Shown: positions 1 to 9,279, counted from the first letter of the stretch. The stretch: 64,000 nucleotides of DNA from Pseudoalteromonas luteoviolacea (GCF_001696455.1 NZ_MAUJ01000009.1:62001-126000), one strand, 5' to 3'. Notes: generated by a model from the letters alone, not told the origin. Program-made: numbers and translations.

Positions 1-195
1 CCTAATCGATATCGAAGCTCATTAGCATTAGTGAAAAACCTTAAGCCCAATACCATTATTTTAGCCCATCAAGGTGAAATAGACTTTCAAGATATAGATT
101 TTGAGAAGCTGGAAAATCAAGCCCCTAGCATTCCCGTCACACATTGGCGTTCCGTCAAGGCCAAAACGAAGCGCGCATTGGGTTTGGCTAAATAG
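1..195 (+). CDS. C-terminal end of an unrecognised protein (partial)
   Basis: An open frame enters from the left edge and stops with TAG at 193-195, giving the last 64 residues of a protein. The visible part is hydrophilic, carries a segment LKPNTIILAHQG, and ends in a basic tail (KAKTKRALGLAK). I do not recognise the family. Its stop lies only 4 bases from the stop of the kynureninase-like gene on the other strand, so the two genes converge with almost no intergenic space. That tight convergence and the uninterrupted frame support it being real. The start lies outside the window. Confidence 0.6.
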   Translation, partial: PNRYRSSLALVKNLKPNTIILAHQGEIDFQDIDFEKLENQAPSIPVTHWRSVKAKTKRALGLAK

Positions 196-199
196 TCCG

Positions 200-1312
200 C
201 TAATCGACGAAACGCTGCACAGTGTCAACAAAACGCGTCACTTGCTCATGATTATTGTAAATGTGTGGCGACACACGTATGCCGTATTTTCTGACATCAA
301 TGGCCACCCCTTGCGCTTTCAAAGCTTGAGCACAGGCTTCTAGCTGCTTGCCCGGATGGATAATGGCAGTCCCTGAACATCTTGATGACTCTTGTGGCGA
401 CATGCACCAAGGCGATAATGCCTGCCAAATGTTCTCTAGCAAGCCTAAGTTATGCGCCCGTACTTTTTCACTTCCCATTTGGGCAAATGCGTCGATACTA
501 TGTCCTGCCAAAATATAAGGGGCAACCGATGGTGTGCCGCCCCAAAAGCGCAACACCGTATCATGTGGCGCGAAGTGATGGATATCAAATTCAAATGGGT
601 TTTGATGAGAGAACCACCCCACATCTTTTGGCTTACACTCAGACACTCTCTGTGGGTTAACCCACAAATAGCCAGCGCCTGGGCCACCACACAACCATTT
701 AACACTGGAGCCCACCACGCAATCTGCCTGCCACGCATGTAAATCAATCGGCAAGATACCCGCAGATTGCGCAATATCGACCACGACACGGGCACTGTGC
801 TGCTTAGCACAGGAGATGACTTCGCTTACAGGCGCTTGCTGACCAGTATTAGAGTACACATGACTGACAAACACTAAATCATATTCAGCGCTCAAGTGCT
901 GCTGCCAAGTATCTAAACAGCTCATGTCTTCTGAGTCGGGTATGAAAGTCAGTTCAGCATCTTGTAGTGCCTGCTGTAGTACAAACCCCATACTTGGAAA
1001 GTCATGCTCGCTCAACAGCACCTTTACTTTTCTTTGTTGAAAGTCTGGTACGCTCATTAACCACTTGGTTAACCCACTCGACAAATTAGTTTGTGGGCAA
1101 AACTCACCGGCTCTGCCACCGAGTAACTTCGCAAGCGCTAGCCTGAATCGCTCAATGCCCTCAAGCCACTGCTGCCAGGGTTCTTGATTAAGCTGCTGCC
1201 ATGGCGCCATAAACTGATTGTTAAAATCATCTTGTGCACTTTTTAGCATGCGCCCCACAGAGTGGCTTAGTAAATAATCTTGCGAAGGCAAGTAAAAGTC
1301 ATTAGCTTGCAT
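200..1312 (-). CDS. Kynureninase-like PLP enzyme (aminotransferase class V fold)
   Basis: A 370-residue fold-type I PLP enzyme. The Schiff-base lysine is K205 in GSSVKWLCGGPGAGYLWV, a context very like kynureninase, and D179 in VVVDIAQSAG is the expected ring-nitrogen aspartate. The N-terminus (QDYLLSHSVGRML) resembles the SHS-G motif of kynureninase relatives. I start it at M29 of the longer frame because this gives a normal family N-terminus and an 11-base overlap with the upstream PrnB-family gene, implying translational coupling. Kynureninases cleave kynurenine to anthranilate and alanine. Whether that is the substrate here is inferred only from the partner gene. No kynurenine formamidase gene is nearby. 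Confidence 0.8.
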   Translation of the reverse strand: MQANDFYLPSQDYLLSHSVGRMLKSAQDDFNNQFMAPWQQLNQEPWQQWLEGIERFRLALAKLLGGRAGEFCPQTNLSSGLTKWLMSVPDFQQRKVKVLLSEHDFPSMGFVLQQALQDAELTFIPDSEDMSCLDTWQQHLSAEYDLVFVSHVYSNTGQQAPVSEVISCAKQHSARVVVDIAQSAGILPIDLHAWQADCVVGSSVKWLCGGPGAGYLWVNPQRVSECKPKDVGWFSHQNPFEFDIHHFAPHDTVLRFWGGTPSVAPYILAGHSIDAFAQMGSEKVRAHNLGLLENIWQALSPWCMSPQESSRCSGTAIIHPGKQLEACAQALKAQGVAIDVRKYGIRVSPHIYNNHEQVTRFVDTVQRFVD

Positions 1313-2498
1313 TGAGACTTCCTTCTTTGAGTGTACTTCTGAGCTGCTGAATATCTGAAAAACGCGTCTCCAAGTCACTCCGTTTCGCTGCCGCACGCTT
1401 ATCTCTTAACGTTTCCAATTGCTTTAGTAACACTTCCAACGGCGGCCCACTCGCTGTCACTTTGTCTAAATGACTACGCTCCATGTATTTTGCGGGGTGA
1501 CAAATATATTTTTCCACCAACTGGTTATGATGTTGAATTGCGGTGTCACCATGAAGTTTACACGCTTGCAAAAATGCTTTTAATGCCTGCTGATACCATG
1601 CTTGATCACGACACGTTTGCGCTTCTAAAAATGCATCCATTAAATTCGGTAAACGCATACATTCACGCAATGTCGCCTGATCTTCAGGCATCATATACAA
1701 CAATTTTTCGACCAAGATCTGGGCATAATCTACGTCATTGGCACGACATAAACCGAGCATCAGATCGATGACATTAATGCCTGCAAAATCGCCCGCATTC
1801 GCCCCGCGATAAACTTCCTTGCCAACTCGGTACGGCTTGTAATAAGGCCGCACAACATAAAAGAAAGACTCCGTATCCAGCTCCTTGAACAGGGTTTGAT
1901 TTGACGCGATAACATCAAGTAATGCACGCTTCACTTCTTCAAACAGCACGGGGGTCATTGGATGAGAAATACCTAGCGGTTGAATTTTAAGTAATGCTTC
2001 CGCTGCACGTTTATAGGCTAAAATGCCTCGCGTATTGTAGTCGACAAATAGTTGTTCAGCAGGATCACTGGTAAAACGCTTATAAACCCCATTGATTGCG
2101 GTGTTGTGTGTAGTCAAATGAGCGGTTGCAAACCTCGGAGTAACCCCAATGGAAGACCCAATATGCATGGCTAACGCCGATGCGGCCTTCAGTGGAGAGT
2201 AGCGCTCTCGACTCGGTTCCGTTATTTCGTGACGACGACAGGCGGCCATATACAAGCCCACATTCCCCAGTAAATCAAATGCGTTGTCAAAGCCTTCGTC
2301 GGTGTTCCCTTCAGCTAGGAGTGCTTCTATATGCTGTTCGCCTTGCTTTAAAAGTTGCTTTTTAAGTTCTTCACCCACGCCTTCTACATTAGCGCGATCA
2401 GATTGAGCACGGTAAACCGCTTCAAGCTTATCATTGAGTTCGACAAAATCATTTCTTATCCAGATATCAAAATCTTTTGTTAGTTGCGTCATTGTCAA
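1302..2498 (-). CDS. PrnB-family (DUF1864) indoleamine dioxygenase superfamily protein
   Basis: A 398-residue protein resembling the PrnB/DUF1864 family, haem proteins structurally related to indoleamine 2,3-dioxygenase and tryptophan 2,3-dioxygenase. Family-like segments are RYSPLKAASALAMHIGSS, FFYVVRPYYKPYRVGKEVYRG and ANAGDFAGINVIDLMLGLC. A histidine-rich stretch near residues 315-325 (HGDTAIQHHNQLVEKY) is a candidate for the proximal haem ligand. PrnB itself rearranges 7-chlorotryptophan in pyrrolnitrin synthesis, but no other prn genes are here. First gene of a two-gene operon with the kynureninase-like enzyme, divergent from an Lrp regulator. Together they suggest oxidative breakdown of tryptophan or a related indole. 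Confidence 0.75.
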   Translation of the reverse strand: MTMTQLTKDFDIWIRNDFVELNDKLEAVYRAQSDRANVEGVGEELKKQLLKQGEQHIEALLAEGNTDEGFDNAFDLLGNVGLYMAACRRHEITEPSRERYSPLKAASALAMHIGSSIGVTPRFATAHLTTHNTAINGVYKRFTSDPAEQLFVDYNTRGILAYKRAAEALLKIQPLGISHPMTPVLFEEVKRALLDVIASNQTLFKELDTESFFYVVRPYYKPYRVGKEVYRGANAGDFAGINVIDLMLGLCRANDVDYAQILVEKLLYMMPEDQATLRECMRLPNLMDAFLEAQTCRDQAWYQQALKAFLQACKLHGDTAIQHHNQLVEKYICHPAKYMERSHLDKVTASGPPLEVLLKQLETLRDKRAAAKRSDLETRFSDIQQLRSTLKEGSLNAS

Positions 2499-2629
2499 AA
2501 TCCTAAAAATTACATCATTGACAGGCTAACAAAAATAGCGGAGGGATATTTGCCAATTATCTGGTAATCGTTAAACTAAATGAGTGAATAACTTATTTTT
2601 TAATACAAAATTTAGCAGATCTAACTAAT
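2499..2629. promoter_or_regulatory. Divergent promoter region between PrnB-family gene and Lrp gene
   Basis: A 131-base AT-rich gap between two divergent start codons. It must hold the promoters of both the PrnB/kynureninase operon and the Lrp-family gene, and is the natural place for Lrp binding. I did not find a clear operator dyad by eye. Confidence 0.5.
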
Positions 2630-3091
2630 ATGCCTGATATCGATAACAAAGATCGTATTTTACTAAACGCATTACAAAATAATGCGCGATTGAGCAACGC
2701 TGCACTGGCAGAACAAGCCAGCCTGTCAGATACTCCCTGCTTAAGGCGTGTCAAAAAACTCCAACAAGATGGGGTTATTTTGGGGTATCATGCAGATATC
2801 TCACCGCAGGCGGTTGGCTATTCAGTTTTAGTGTATGCGTTTATTCGCCTAACCAAAAATTCAGTGCAGGCAGCCGAAAGCTTTGAACAGCATGTGGATG
2901 CATTAAAAGAAGTGCGAAGTTGCTCCGTTGTCTCTGGTAGCCATGATTATTTACTTGAAATCATTGCGGCTGATTTGCCAAGTTACGAACACTTTGTAAA
3001 GCATAGCCTTGCTAATTTAGAGTATATTGCCGCGGTAGAATCAACCATCGTTTTAAAGCAGACCTTCAATAAACGTGGAGTGCCGCTATGA
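2630..3091 (+). CDS. Lrp/AsnC-family transcriptional regulator
   Basis: 153 residues, the usual length for Lrp/AsnC proteins. Residues 1-60 form the winged helix-turn-helix (LDNKDRILLNALQNNARLSN type opening, LRRVKKLQQDGVILGY recognition region). The rest is the RAM/AsnC ligand-binding domain, with VRSCSVVSGSHDYLLEI typical of the family. Such regulators sense amino acids. Being divergent from the PrnB-kynureninase pair, it probably controls that pair in response to an aromatic amino acid; the ligand is inference. Confidence 0.9.
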   Translation: MPDIDNKDRILLNALQNNARLSNAALAEQASLSDTPCLRRVKKLQQDGVILGYHADISPQAVGYSVLVYAFIRLTKNSVQAAESFEQHVDALKEVRSCSVVSGSHDYLLEIIAADLPSYEHFVKHSLANLEYIAAVESTIVLKQTFNKRGVPL

Positions 3092-3111
3092 CCCACAAGG
3101 GCAATTAATTC

Positions 3112-5859
3112 ATGCAAGTTCAGTTTCGCTCACCAATCTATAATATAGCCGCATACGTACTCCTCACCCTGGGCTACTTTGGATTTGGTAAGCTCTTCAC
3201 GCTGTTTGCTTTTCAAAATCAAGTATTGCCGATCTGGCTGCCCGCAGGCATCGCTTTAGTCGGATGCTTTTTATGGGGGTGGCGATTTGCGCCAGCGATA
3301 TTCTGTGCATCTGTACTATTCAATTGGACCACTTATTTTGGTTTTCAGTCACCGCTGCATCACTACAGTGACATTTTACAAGTTGTGATTGTGGCAATCG
3401 GTGCGGTGTTACAGGGCTTAATTGGCGGGTATTTAATGCGCTTATGGCTCGGTGATCCACTCCTCATGCGCTCTAGAAAATACATTGCCTATTACGTGTT
3501 GCTGATTGGTATAGGCGTCAATCTTGTTTCGGCCAATATTGGCATGCTGTCACTCAGCCTCTTTAACCCACAGTATGCTTTTTCACAACACTGGCAAAAT
3601 GTTATCGCGTGGTGGCTGGGAGATAGCCTCGGCATTCTAATCTTTACACCGCTTTTACTGATGCTGCTTAACATCAGTGTCTTTGCCAAACGGCCATATC
3701 AGCATAAAAGAATTATGCTTGCGACATGTGCTATTTTATTTATGTCTGTAACGGCGACAACATACTTATACAACCTCGGCAATTTAAATGCCGCTCAGCG
3801 TGAAGCTCAGCGCGAAATCAATATCATCGAAAATTTGGTGCTGCGCCATGTTAACCTCAGCATGCTGGCCGTGCAGGGGATGGCAGCCAAACTACAGTCT
3901 TTGCCCGAGTTTGACCTTACTCAATTTAATCAAATCGCAGAGCAACAAAGACAGCGCTACTCATTCTTATTTGCGCTTTCTTGGGGGCAAAGATCACCCC
4001 AATCACACGCACCGCAACTGCAAGCCGAACTCAATCAGTTGTACCGTAATGAGGTCAAGATTCAAGGAACACCGCTATCTCCCAACGACCCTTTGGTCGT
4101 CGTGAAATATGTGTCACCTCAGGCTGAAAACTTCACTTCTTTGGGGTTTAATATTTATTCACGCGCTAACCGCAAGTTAGCTCTTGAAGACCCGGAGATT
4201 ATTTTACAACCCCGTGCCACCAATATTGTAAAACTCATTCAAACCACACCCGCAAAATCTGCATATGTGTTGTTCTCACCTGTTTTTGAGCAAAGTATCC
4301 AGCAACAAGGTAGCCATGCTGATATTACAGGGTATGCAATTGGTGTAGTACAAACTGACGTGCTGTTAAATTCGGTATTAAAAACAACACACGCCAATCA
4401 CTACGACTTGGCGTTTTATGACGGTAATCGTGATACCCCTTTTTACAGCAATCACGACGCCACAGAGCGGCCTTATAATGCCAATACACACTACTCCACC
4501 CAAATTCACTTTGCAGGGCAAACTTGGCGACTCACTTTAGCAATAAAAGACAGCTATATCAGTGAACTAAACCATCAGCAAACTGTCTGGCTATTGACCC
4601 TACAGCTCAGTATTTGTGCGCTGATCACCTTTATCGTTTTGCTTTACAATTATCAGAATAATGCGCTCAATCACTTGGTTGCGCAGCGCACGGAGTCACT
4701 AAACCTTGCTTTACAAGATGCACAACAAGCAAACCAAGCAAAAAGCCGCTTTCTTGCAAATATGAGTCATGAGATCCGCACACCACTCAATGCTGTCATC
4801 GGGTTTGCATCACTGACTCGCACCACGGAGTCTCTGAGTGTACTTCAAGGCTATGTCAGCAACATCAATATGGCAGCCAAAACACTGCTCGGGCTGGTCA
4901 ATGATATTCTCGACATCACCAAGATTGAGTCAAATAAGCTGCAAATTGAGCATCACAGCTTTAATCTGCAAGCGTTACTCAAGAGATTGGACAGTCTTTT
5001 TGCCGCCAGTGCATCTGAAAAAGGCCTAAGCTGGAAACTGCATACCAATGTAGAACATGCACTGTGGTTAAAAGGAGACGAATTAAGAGTTGAGCAAATT
5101 CTTATCAACCTATGCAGTAACGCCGTTAAATTCACGGAATCAGGGCAGGTCTCTTTGCACTGTGAAATATCCGAAAGTGCGGCAGATTACCGTGTCCAGT
5201 TTACAGTGGCAGATACCGGAATAGGCATTGCAGCGACTCAGTTACAAGATATTTTTGCCCCCTTCTCCCAAGCGGACAGCTCAACCTCTCGACGCTATGG
5301 CGGAACTGGGCTGGGGCTGGCAATATGCAAAGAGCTAAGCGATTTAATGTCGGGTAATCTCACCGTTGAAAGTACACCCAATGTCGGCAGTCAGTTTTGC
5401 TTTAGTCTGCGCTGTCCATTTGGTGATGCCTCAAATGAGCAAACACAGCAATATGATTTGGCGCTGATCAGCAAGCTCAACATTTTAGTCGCTGAAGATA
5501 ATCCGGTGAATCAAATTGTGATCAAATCTATGCTGGAATCATTTGGTGTCACCTATCAATTGGTGACGAACGGCCAACAAGCTATCGCTCAACTACAAAA
5601 GGGAGCCTTTGATCTGGTCTTAATGGATTGCCAAATGCCAGTGCTTGACGGTTATCAAGCGACTTCAACATTACGCCAAACTTATGACCAAAGCACCTTA
5701 CCTATCGTGGCGCTGACCGCCGATGTGATGCCAGAGGATAAAGCCTATGCGATTGCAATCGGCTTTAATAGTCACCTTGCAAAACCCCTTGATCGCGATA
5801 AGCTAGGTACATGTTTAGATCACTACGCAAAATTATGCTCAAAAAATTCATCGGATTAA
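3112..5859 (+). CDS. Hybrid sensor histidine kinase, MASE1-CHASE-HisKA-HATPase-REC
   Basis: 915 residues. Residues 1-210 hold a multi-helix MASE1-like membrane domain (LPIWLPAGIALVGCFLWGWRFAP). Residues about 235-490 are a periplasmic CHASE-like sensor, closed by another membrane helix near 495-515. The H-box SHEIRTPLNAVIGFA has the phospho-accepting His at 553. The ATPase shows N-box NLCSNAVKF, DTGIGI and GTGLGLAIC. The C-terminal receiver has the phospho-acceptor Asp839 in LVLMDCQMP and the switch lysine in HLAKPLD. Without a separate output domain, it must pass phosphate to another protein or act through its own receiver. It sits 20 bases after lrp, and its end overlaps the next gene. The ligand is unknown. 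Confidence 0.92.
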   Translation: MQVQFRSPIYNIAAYVLLTLGYFGFGKLFTLFAFQNQVLPIWLPAGIALVGCFLWGWRFAPAIFCASVLFNWTTYFGFQSPLHHYSDILQVVIVAIGAVLQGLIGGYLMRLWLGDPLLMRSRKYIAYYVLLIGIGVNLVSANIGMLSLSLFNPQYAFSQHWQNVIAWWLGDSLGILIFTPLLLMLLNISVFAKRPYQHKRIMLATCAILFMSVTATTYLYNLGNLNAAQREAQREINIIENLVLRHVNLSMLAVQGMAAKLQSLPEFDLTQFNQIAEQQRQRYSFLFALSWGQRSPQSHAPQLQAELNQLYRNEVKIQGTPLSPNDPLVVVKYVSPQAENFTSLGFNIYSRANRKLALEDPEIILQPRATNIVKLIQTTPAKSAYVLFSPVFEQSIQQQGSHADITGYAIGVVQTDVLLNSVLKTTHANHYDLAFYDGNRDTPFYSNHDATERPYNANTHYSTQIHFAGQTWRLTLAIKDSYISELNHQQTVWLLTLQLSICALITFIVLLYNYQNNALNHLVAQRTESLNLALQDAQQANQAKSRFLANMSHEIRTPLNAVIGFASLTRTTESLSVLQGYVSNINMAAKTLLGLVNDILDITKIESNKLQIEHHSFNLQALLKRLDSLFAASASEKGLSWKLHTNVEHALWLKGDELRVEQILINLCSNAVKFTESGQVSLHCEISESAADYRVQFTVADTGIGIAATQLQDIFAPFSQADSSTSRRYGGTGLGLAICKELSDLMSGNLTVESTPNVGSQFCFSLRCPFGDASNEQTQQYDLALISKLNILVAEDNPVNQIVIKSMLESFGVTYQLVTNGQQAIAQLQKGAFDLVLMDCQMPVLDGYQATSTLRQTYDQSTLPIVALTADVMPEDKAYAIAIGFNSHLAKPLDRDKLGTCLDHYAKLCSKNSSD

Positions 5860-7100
5860 TCTCTCTATTTGCTGCCACAAATGTCGTTGCGCAGGATTGC
5901 ACGACATTGCCAACTAATCACCAACGGTTTATCGACGGCAAGCAATCAGGTGAGTTTCGTGTCGCCAAGGACGCTGGAAGTGCAGCCATCACGGTGAACG
6001 ATAGCTTGACCTTTGAGCAGTATATTGTACAAACCAGATCCTTGATTGAGGCCCGCAATAAACGCGCGCAATTACCTTGCCCACTGCCGCATCTAGCACT
6101 TACCCAATCAGCTAAAGTGGTCGATCACATTGCACCTTATCAACTCAAACAGGCCAATAACGACAAAGCCATATTGCTCATTCACGGCCTCACCGACTCA
6201 CCCTACATATTCAGTGCTGTGGCAAATGACTTGTATAGACAAGGCTTCAGCGTAAGAACATTGCTCTTGCCTGGACATGGAACAGCGGCTGACGATCTGC
6301 GCCACGTCAGCAATCGAGATTGGCAGCAACATGTCGAGTATGCCATCAGACGCACAGCAGCTGACTTTAAGCAATTTGCCATCATGGGCTTTTCAACAGG
6401 CGCGGCACTCACCACCATCGAAGTTGCGAAGTCACGGCCTGAAAACCTCGGTGCTATCGTATTGGTTGCCCCTGCAACCGAGTCTCATAATAAAAAAAGT
6501 TGGCTCGCACAGTGGGTCGATTGGGTGCCGTTTATGGACTGGCTAGATAAAGACGCAGACTTAGATTTTGCCAAATATGAATCTTTTCCGTTGGCTGCGG
6601 CTGCGCTAGTGCATAATGTTATGATCAAAATGATGAATACTGAGGTTCCCTCGGATTTACCTATACTGACCATTTTGAGTGATGTCGACGCCACCATCGA
6701 TAGTCAAGCCACGCTGAAGTTACTCGGTCGTTGGGCTGAAAAACACCGCGCCGAGATAGCGCTCAGACTCTACGCTAACAATCAGGTAGCGGTGAGTGAC
6801 AGCATCGCTGTGACGCAAGTCAGCCAATTAGCGGAGGTCGTAGATATGTCCCATGTGGGCTTACTGTTACCACCCGAACACCCTTATTACGGCAAACAAG
6901 GACATTATCGCCACTGCGGCAGCTACTTTGAAGATGACGATGCCTACAGCGCATGTAAAGCCGCTAAAAACATCACCTTTGGTGAGCATCACGCACAGAA
7001 CAAAGCGACTTATAAACCACTCGCGCGTGTCACTTTTAACCCTGATTACACTGGTATGATGGCCCAATTGTTCGCTTTTTTGGATACCCATGTTAAATAA
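5835..7100 (+). CDS. Secreted alpha/beta hydrolase (serine esterase/lipase-like)
   Basis: About 421 residues from the internal ATG at 5835. This start puts a clean signal peptide first (MLKKFIGLISLFAATNVVA-QD) and overlaps the kinase gene by 25 bases. The alpha/beta-hydrolase core shows the oxyanion region LLIHGLTDSPY, the PGHG segment, the nucleophile Ser187 in GFSTGA, an acidic candidate in LTILSDVDATID and a catalytic His candidate in VDMSHVGLLLPPEHPYYG. The protein should act in the periplasm or outside. The substrate cannot be read; a carboxylesterase or monoacylglycerol-lipase-like activity is likely. It overlaps the downstream FemAB-like gene by 11 bases. Confidence 0.85.
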   Translation: MLKKFIGLISLFAATNVVAQDCTTLPTNHQRFIDGKQSGEFRVAKDAGSAAITVNDSLTFEQYIVQTRSLIEARNKRAQLPCPLPHLALTQSAKVVDHIAPYQLKQANNDKAILLIHGLTDSPYIFSAVANDLYRQGFSVRTLLLPGHGTAADDLRHVSNRDWQQHVEYAIRRTAADFKQFAIMGFSTGAALTTIEVAKSRPENLGAIVLVAPATESHNKKSWLAQWVDWVPFMDWLDKDADLDFAKYESFPLAAAALVHNVMIKMMNTEVPSDLPILTILSDVDATIDSQATLKLLGRWAEKHRAEIALRLYANNQVAVSDSIAVTQVSQLAEVVDMSHVGLLLPPEHPYYGKQGHYRHCGSYFEDDDAYSACKAAKNITFGEHHAQNKATYKPLARVTFNPDYTGMMAQLFAFLDTHVK

Positions 7101-8253
7101 TCAAGCATTTGAACATCGGTTTGTTGATGCCGTATCTAAAGTGCCAAAACCCGAATGGCAACAATTAGCGGGCGACACACTGTTTACGAGTTATGAGTGG
7201 CTCAGTGCTTTAGAACACAGTCATTCCGTAGGGGGTCACACAGGTTGGCAGCCTCACCATTTAGTGGTTTACTACAAACATCAACAGCAGCCTATCGCCA
7301 TCTTGCCGGGCTATATCAAAAGCCACTCCTATGGTGAATATGTATTTGACTGGGCTTGGGCAGAAGCTTACGAACGCCACAACCTCGACTATTACCCGAA
7401 ATGGATATGTGCGGTCCCCTTTACCCCTGTTGTGGGCGCTAGGTTACTCAGCCAATCTCACTCAAACGCGCTGCATCAGTATATTCTAGATGTACTCCAA
7501 GAAGCTGCACAGGCGAATAGCTGGTCTGGCATCCATATCAACTTTGAACTGCTTGAGCAAAGCTGGCCCAATAGCCGCCTGATAGAACGCCTCGGCGTTC
7601 AGTTTCATTGGCACAATCAGGATTACGACAGCTTCGACGCATTTTTAAATACCATGAAAGCGCGAAAGCGCAAAATGATAAAAAAAGAGCGTGCACAGAT
7701 CCGCAAGTCGGATATTCAAGTCCGGTGGCTTAACAAAGAACAAATAACGCCTGACGTAATTTATCAATTTTACCTTTGCTATTGCCGTACCTACCGCAAA
7801 CGCTCGGGGCATAACGGTTACCTAACCCAGCAATTTTTCACTCTACTCTTTGCTTATTTGCCAGAAAATACCACGCTATGCTGCGCATACCGAGGCGACA
7901 ACGGTGAAGAAAACAGTGCATTTATTGCAGCCAGTTTATATTTGCAAGATAACAGTACGTTGTACGGGCGCTATTGGGGCGCGTTAGAAGAGAGTGAACA
8001 CTTACACTTTGAGCTGTGCTACTACCAAGGAATAGAGCGGGCCATTACGCAAAGATTACAACGATTTGATGCCGGTGCGCAGGGTGAACACAAATTGCTC
8101 CGTGGTTTCGAGCCTGTTTACACCCACTCATTTCATACCTTAACGCACCCACTGTTTGAGCAAGCAATCGCTGAATTTATCACCACGGAGCGCAATCAGC
8201 TTTCACACTATTATCAACAGTGCCAGTCACTGTTACCGTTTAAAGAGCAATAA
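7090..8253 (+). CDS. FemAB-like / GNAT-fold protein (DUF482, PF04339 type)
   Basis: 387 residues matching the DUF482/FemAB-like family, annotated elsewhere as peptidoglycan biosynthesis or recognition proteins or GNAT acyltransferases. Typical segments are LFTSYEWLSALE near the start, HHLVVYYKHQQQPIAILPGYIK, the basic block KARKRKMIKKERAQIRK, and ALYLQDNSTLYGRYWG-like sequence toward the end. The last third includes GEHKLLRGFEP, a conserved family feature. No signal peptide, so it acts in the cytoplasm. The biochemical role of the family is unsettled. It overlaps the hydrolase gene upstream and converges with the DUF938 gene, their 3' ends overlapping by about 20 bases. Confidence 0.85.
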   Translation: MLNNQAFEHRFVDAVSKVPKPEWQQLAGDTLFTSYEWLSALEHSHSVGGHTGWQPHHLVVYYKHQQQPIAILPGYIKSHSYGEYVFDWAWAEAYERHNLDYYPKWICAVPFTPVVGARLLSQSHSNALHQYILDVLQEAAQANSWSGIHINFELLEQSWPNSRLIERLGVQFHWHNQDYDSFDAFLNTMKARKRKMIKKERAQIRKSDIQVRWLNKEQITPDVIYQFYLCYCRTYRKRSGHNGYLTQQFFTLLFAYLPENTTLCCAYRGDNGEENSAFIAASLYLQDNSTLYGRYWGALEESEHLHFELCYYQGIERAITQRLQRFDAGAQGEHKLLRGFEPVYTHSFHTLTHPLFEQAIAEFITTERNQLSHYYQQCQSLLPFKEQ

Positions 8254-8823
8254 ACGATTATTGGCTGGCATTGCGTGATCCTGTACCAATGCCAACCCTG
8301 CTTGTTCAGCCAACTCACAGATCCATTCAAAATCTCTTATACCACTTTGCGGATCGCGCATTTTTAGAAAAGCATCAAACTCAGCATTACTTGGCGATGT
8401 AAAGTTTCCTTGATAATTAAAAGGTCCGTAAATCGCTAATTTACCCGCGGCTGCCAGATGCGCCGTAACCCCTTTAAAAAATTGCTCCACTAGCGTCATA
8501 GATACGATATGTAATGTGTTGGCAGTATAGATCGCGGGGATATCAGTGACGGGCCAGCTATCTACATTCAGATCTAGTTCTACAGGCAATGTCAGGTTCG
8601 TAAGATTGGCTTCTTCACACCAACTTATGATCCCATCATGATTATGGCGCAAATCCGACGTCTGCCATTTTAAGTTTGGCATTGCGTTGGCAAAGTGCAC
8701 CGCATGTTGTCCCGTACCAGAACCAATTTCCAACACTTGCGCCACATCAGCAAGAAATGGCGCTAACTTTTGCAATATAGGATCTTTATTGTTTTCACAT
8801 GCTTGAGAGAAAGGTTTTGTCAT
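8233..8823 (-). CDS. DUF938 SAM-dependent methyltransferase-like protein
   Basis: 196 residues from the ATG at 8823, preceded by AGGTG and giving the family N-terminus (MTKPFSQACENNKDPIL). The SAM-binding motif I is VLEIGSGTGQHAVHFA. AIYTANTLHIVSMTLVEQFFKG and LAIYGPFNYQGNFTSPSNAEFD are hallmarks of DUF938. The family is a cytoplasmic class I methyltransferase fold with no agreed substrate. A longer frame upstream adds 20 atypical residues and was rejected. Its 3' end overlaps the convergent FemAB-like gene. Confidence 0.9.
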   Translation of the reverse strand: MTKPFSQACENNKDPILQKLAPFLADVAQVLEIGSGTGQHAVHFANAMPNLKWQTSDLRHNHDGIISWCEEANLTNLTLPVELDLNVDSWPVTDIPAIYTANTLHIVSMTLVEQFFKGVTAHLAAAGKLAIYGPFNYQGNFTSPSNAEFDAFLKMRDPQSGIRDFEWICELAEQAGLALVQDHAMPANNRLLLFKR

Positions 8824-9021
8824 TTTGCACCTAAATTGATCAATTACGCGCCTAATTGATGCAACTTTCTTTGAATATTGCAAACTTTAATCAGTAAATT
8901 TTGATTACCGCGCTGATTAATAAAGAGAAAAAATTTTTGGTATATGGTATGCAAAAAAGTGTGTATTGGCTATAAGTACTTAAGCATAGCCCGTTCAAAT
9001 ACCCTAATTGGAGATACCAAA

Positions 9022-9192
9022 ATGAAGTATTCTAAAGTCACACATATGCCCAACTTAAGTTTAGGCCACATCCCTGAGCCTAACACCCCAGAATCAGAAC
9101 CAAAATACCAGCAAGAAGTCGCTGACTTGCTAAGTAGTAAAGAACAAGAGAAAGAGCAAACCACCGAACAGTTTATTCTCGGCTACAACTAG
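9022..9192 (+). CDS. Small hydrophilic protein, unknown
   Basis: 56 residues from the ATG at 9022, chosen because TTGGAGATACCAAA just upstream supplies a Shine-Dalgarno site. The longer frame from 8944 has none. The protein is Glu/Gln-rich, has no Cys, no signal peptide and no membrane segment, and ends EQFILGYN. I do not recognise it. It stands alone between the divergent DUF938 gene and the Fur-controlled unit. Possibly a small stress or ribosome-associated protein, but nothing in the sequence proves that. Confidence 0.5.
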   Translation: MKYSKVTHMPNLSLGHIPEPNTPESEPKYQQEVADLLSSKEQEKEQTTEQFILGYN

Positions 9193-9242
9193 GTAGCCAC
9201 AGCGCCAATACAATCCCAAGCGCAAGGGTTGCTAATCTCCTA

Positions 9243-9279
9243 TTTTAGTGTAATGATAATAATTATCGTTACACTAAAA
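9243..9279 (+). promoter_or_regulatory. Fur box inside a 37-base near-perfect palindrome
   Basis: Left arm TTTTAGTGTAATGATAAT and right arm ATTATCGTTACACTAAAA are reverse complements with one mismatch. The centre TGATAATAATTATCG matches 13 of 15 positions of the Fur 7-1-7 consensus. It lies 11 bases before the fagA-like ATG, so Fur bound there would cover the promoter and start site. This predicts strong iron repression of the fagA-like/fumC unit. Confidence 0.88.

Noticed and set aside
445..810. Long open frames antisense to the kynureninase-like gene and on the same strand out of phase
   Set aside because: They lie wholly inside a gene with clear catalytic motifs and carry no recognisable domain.
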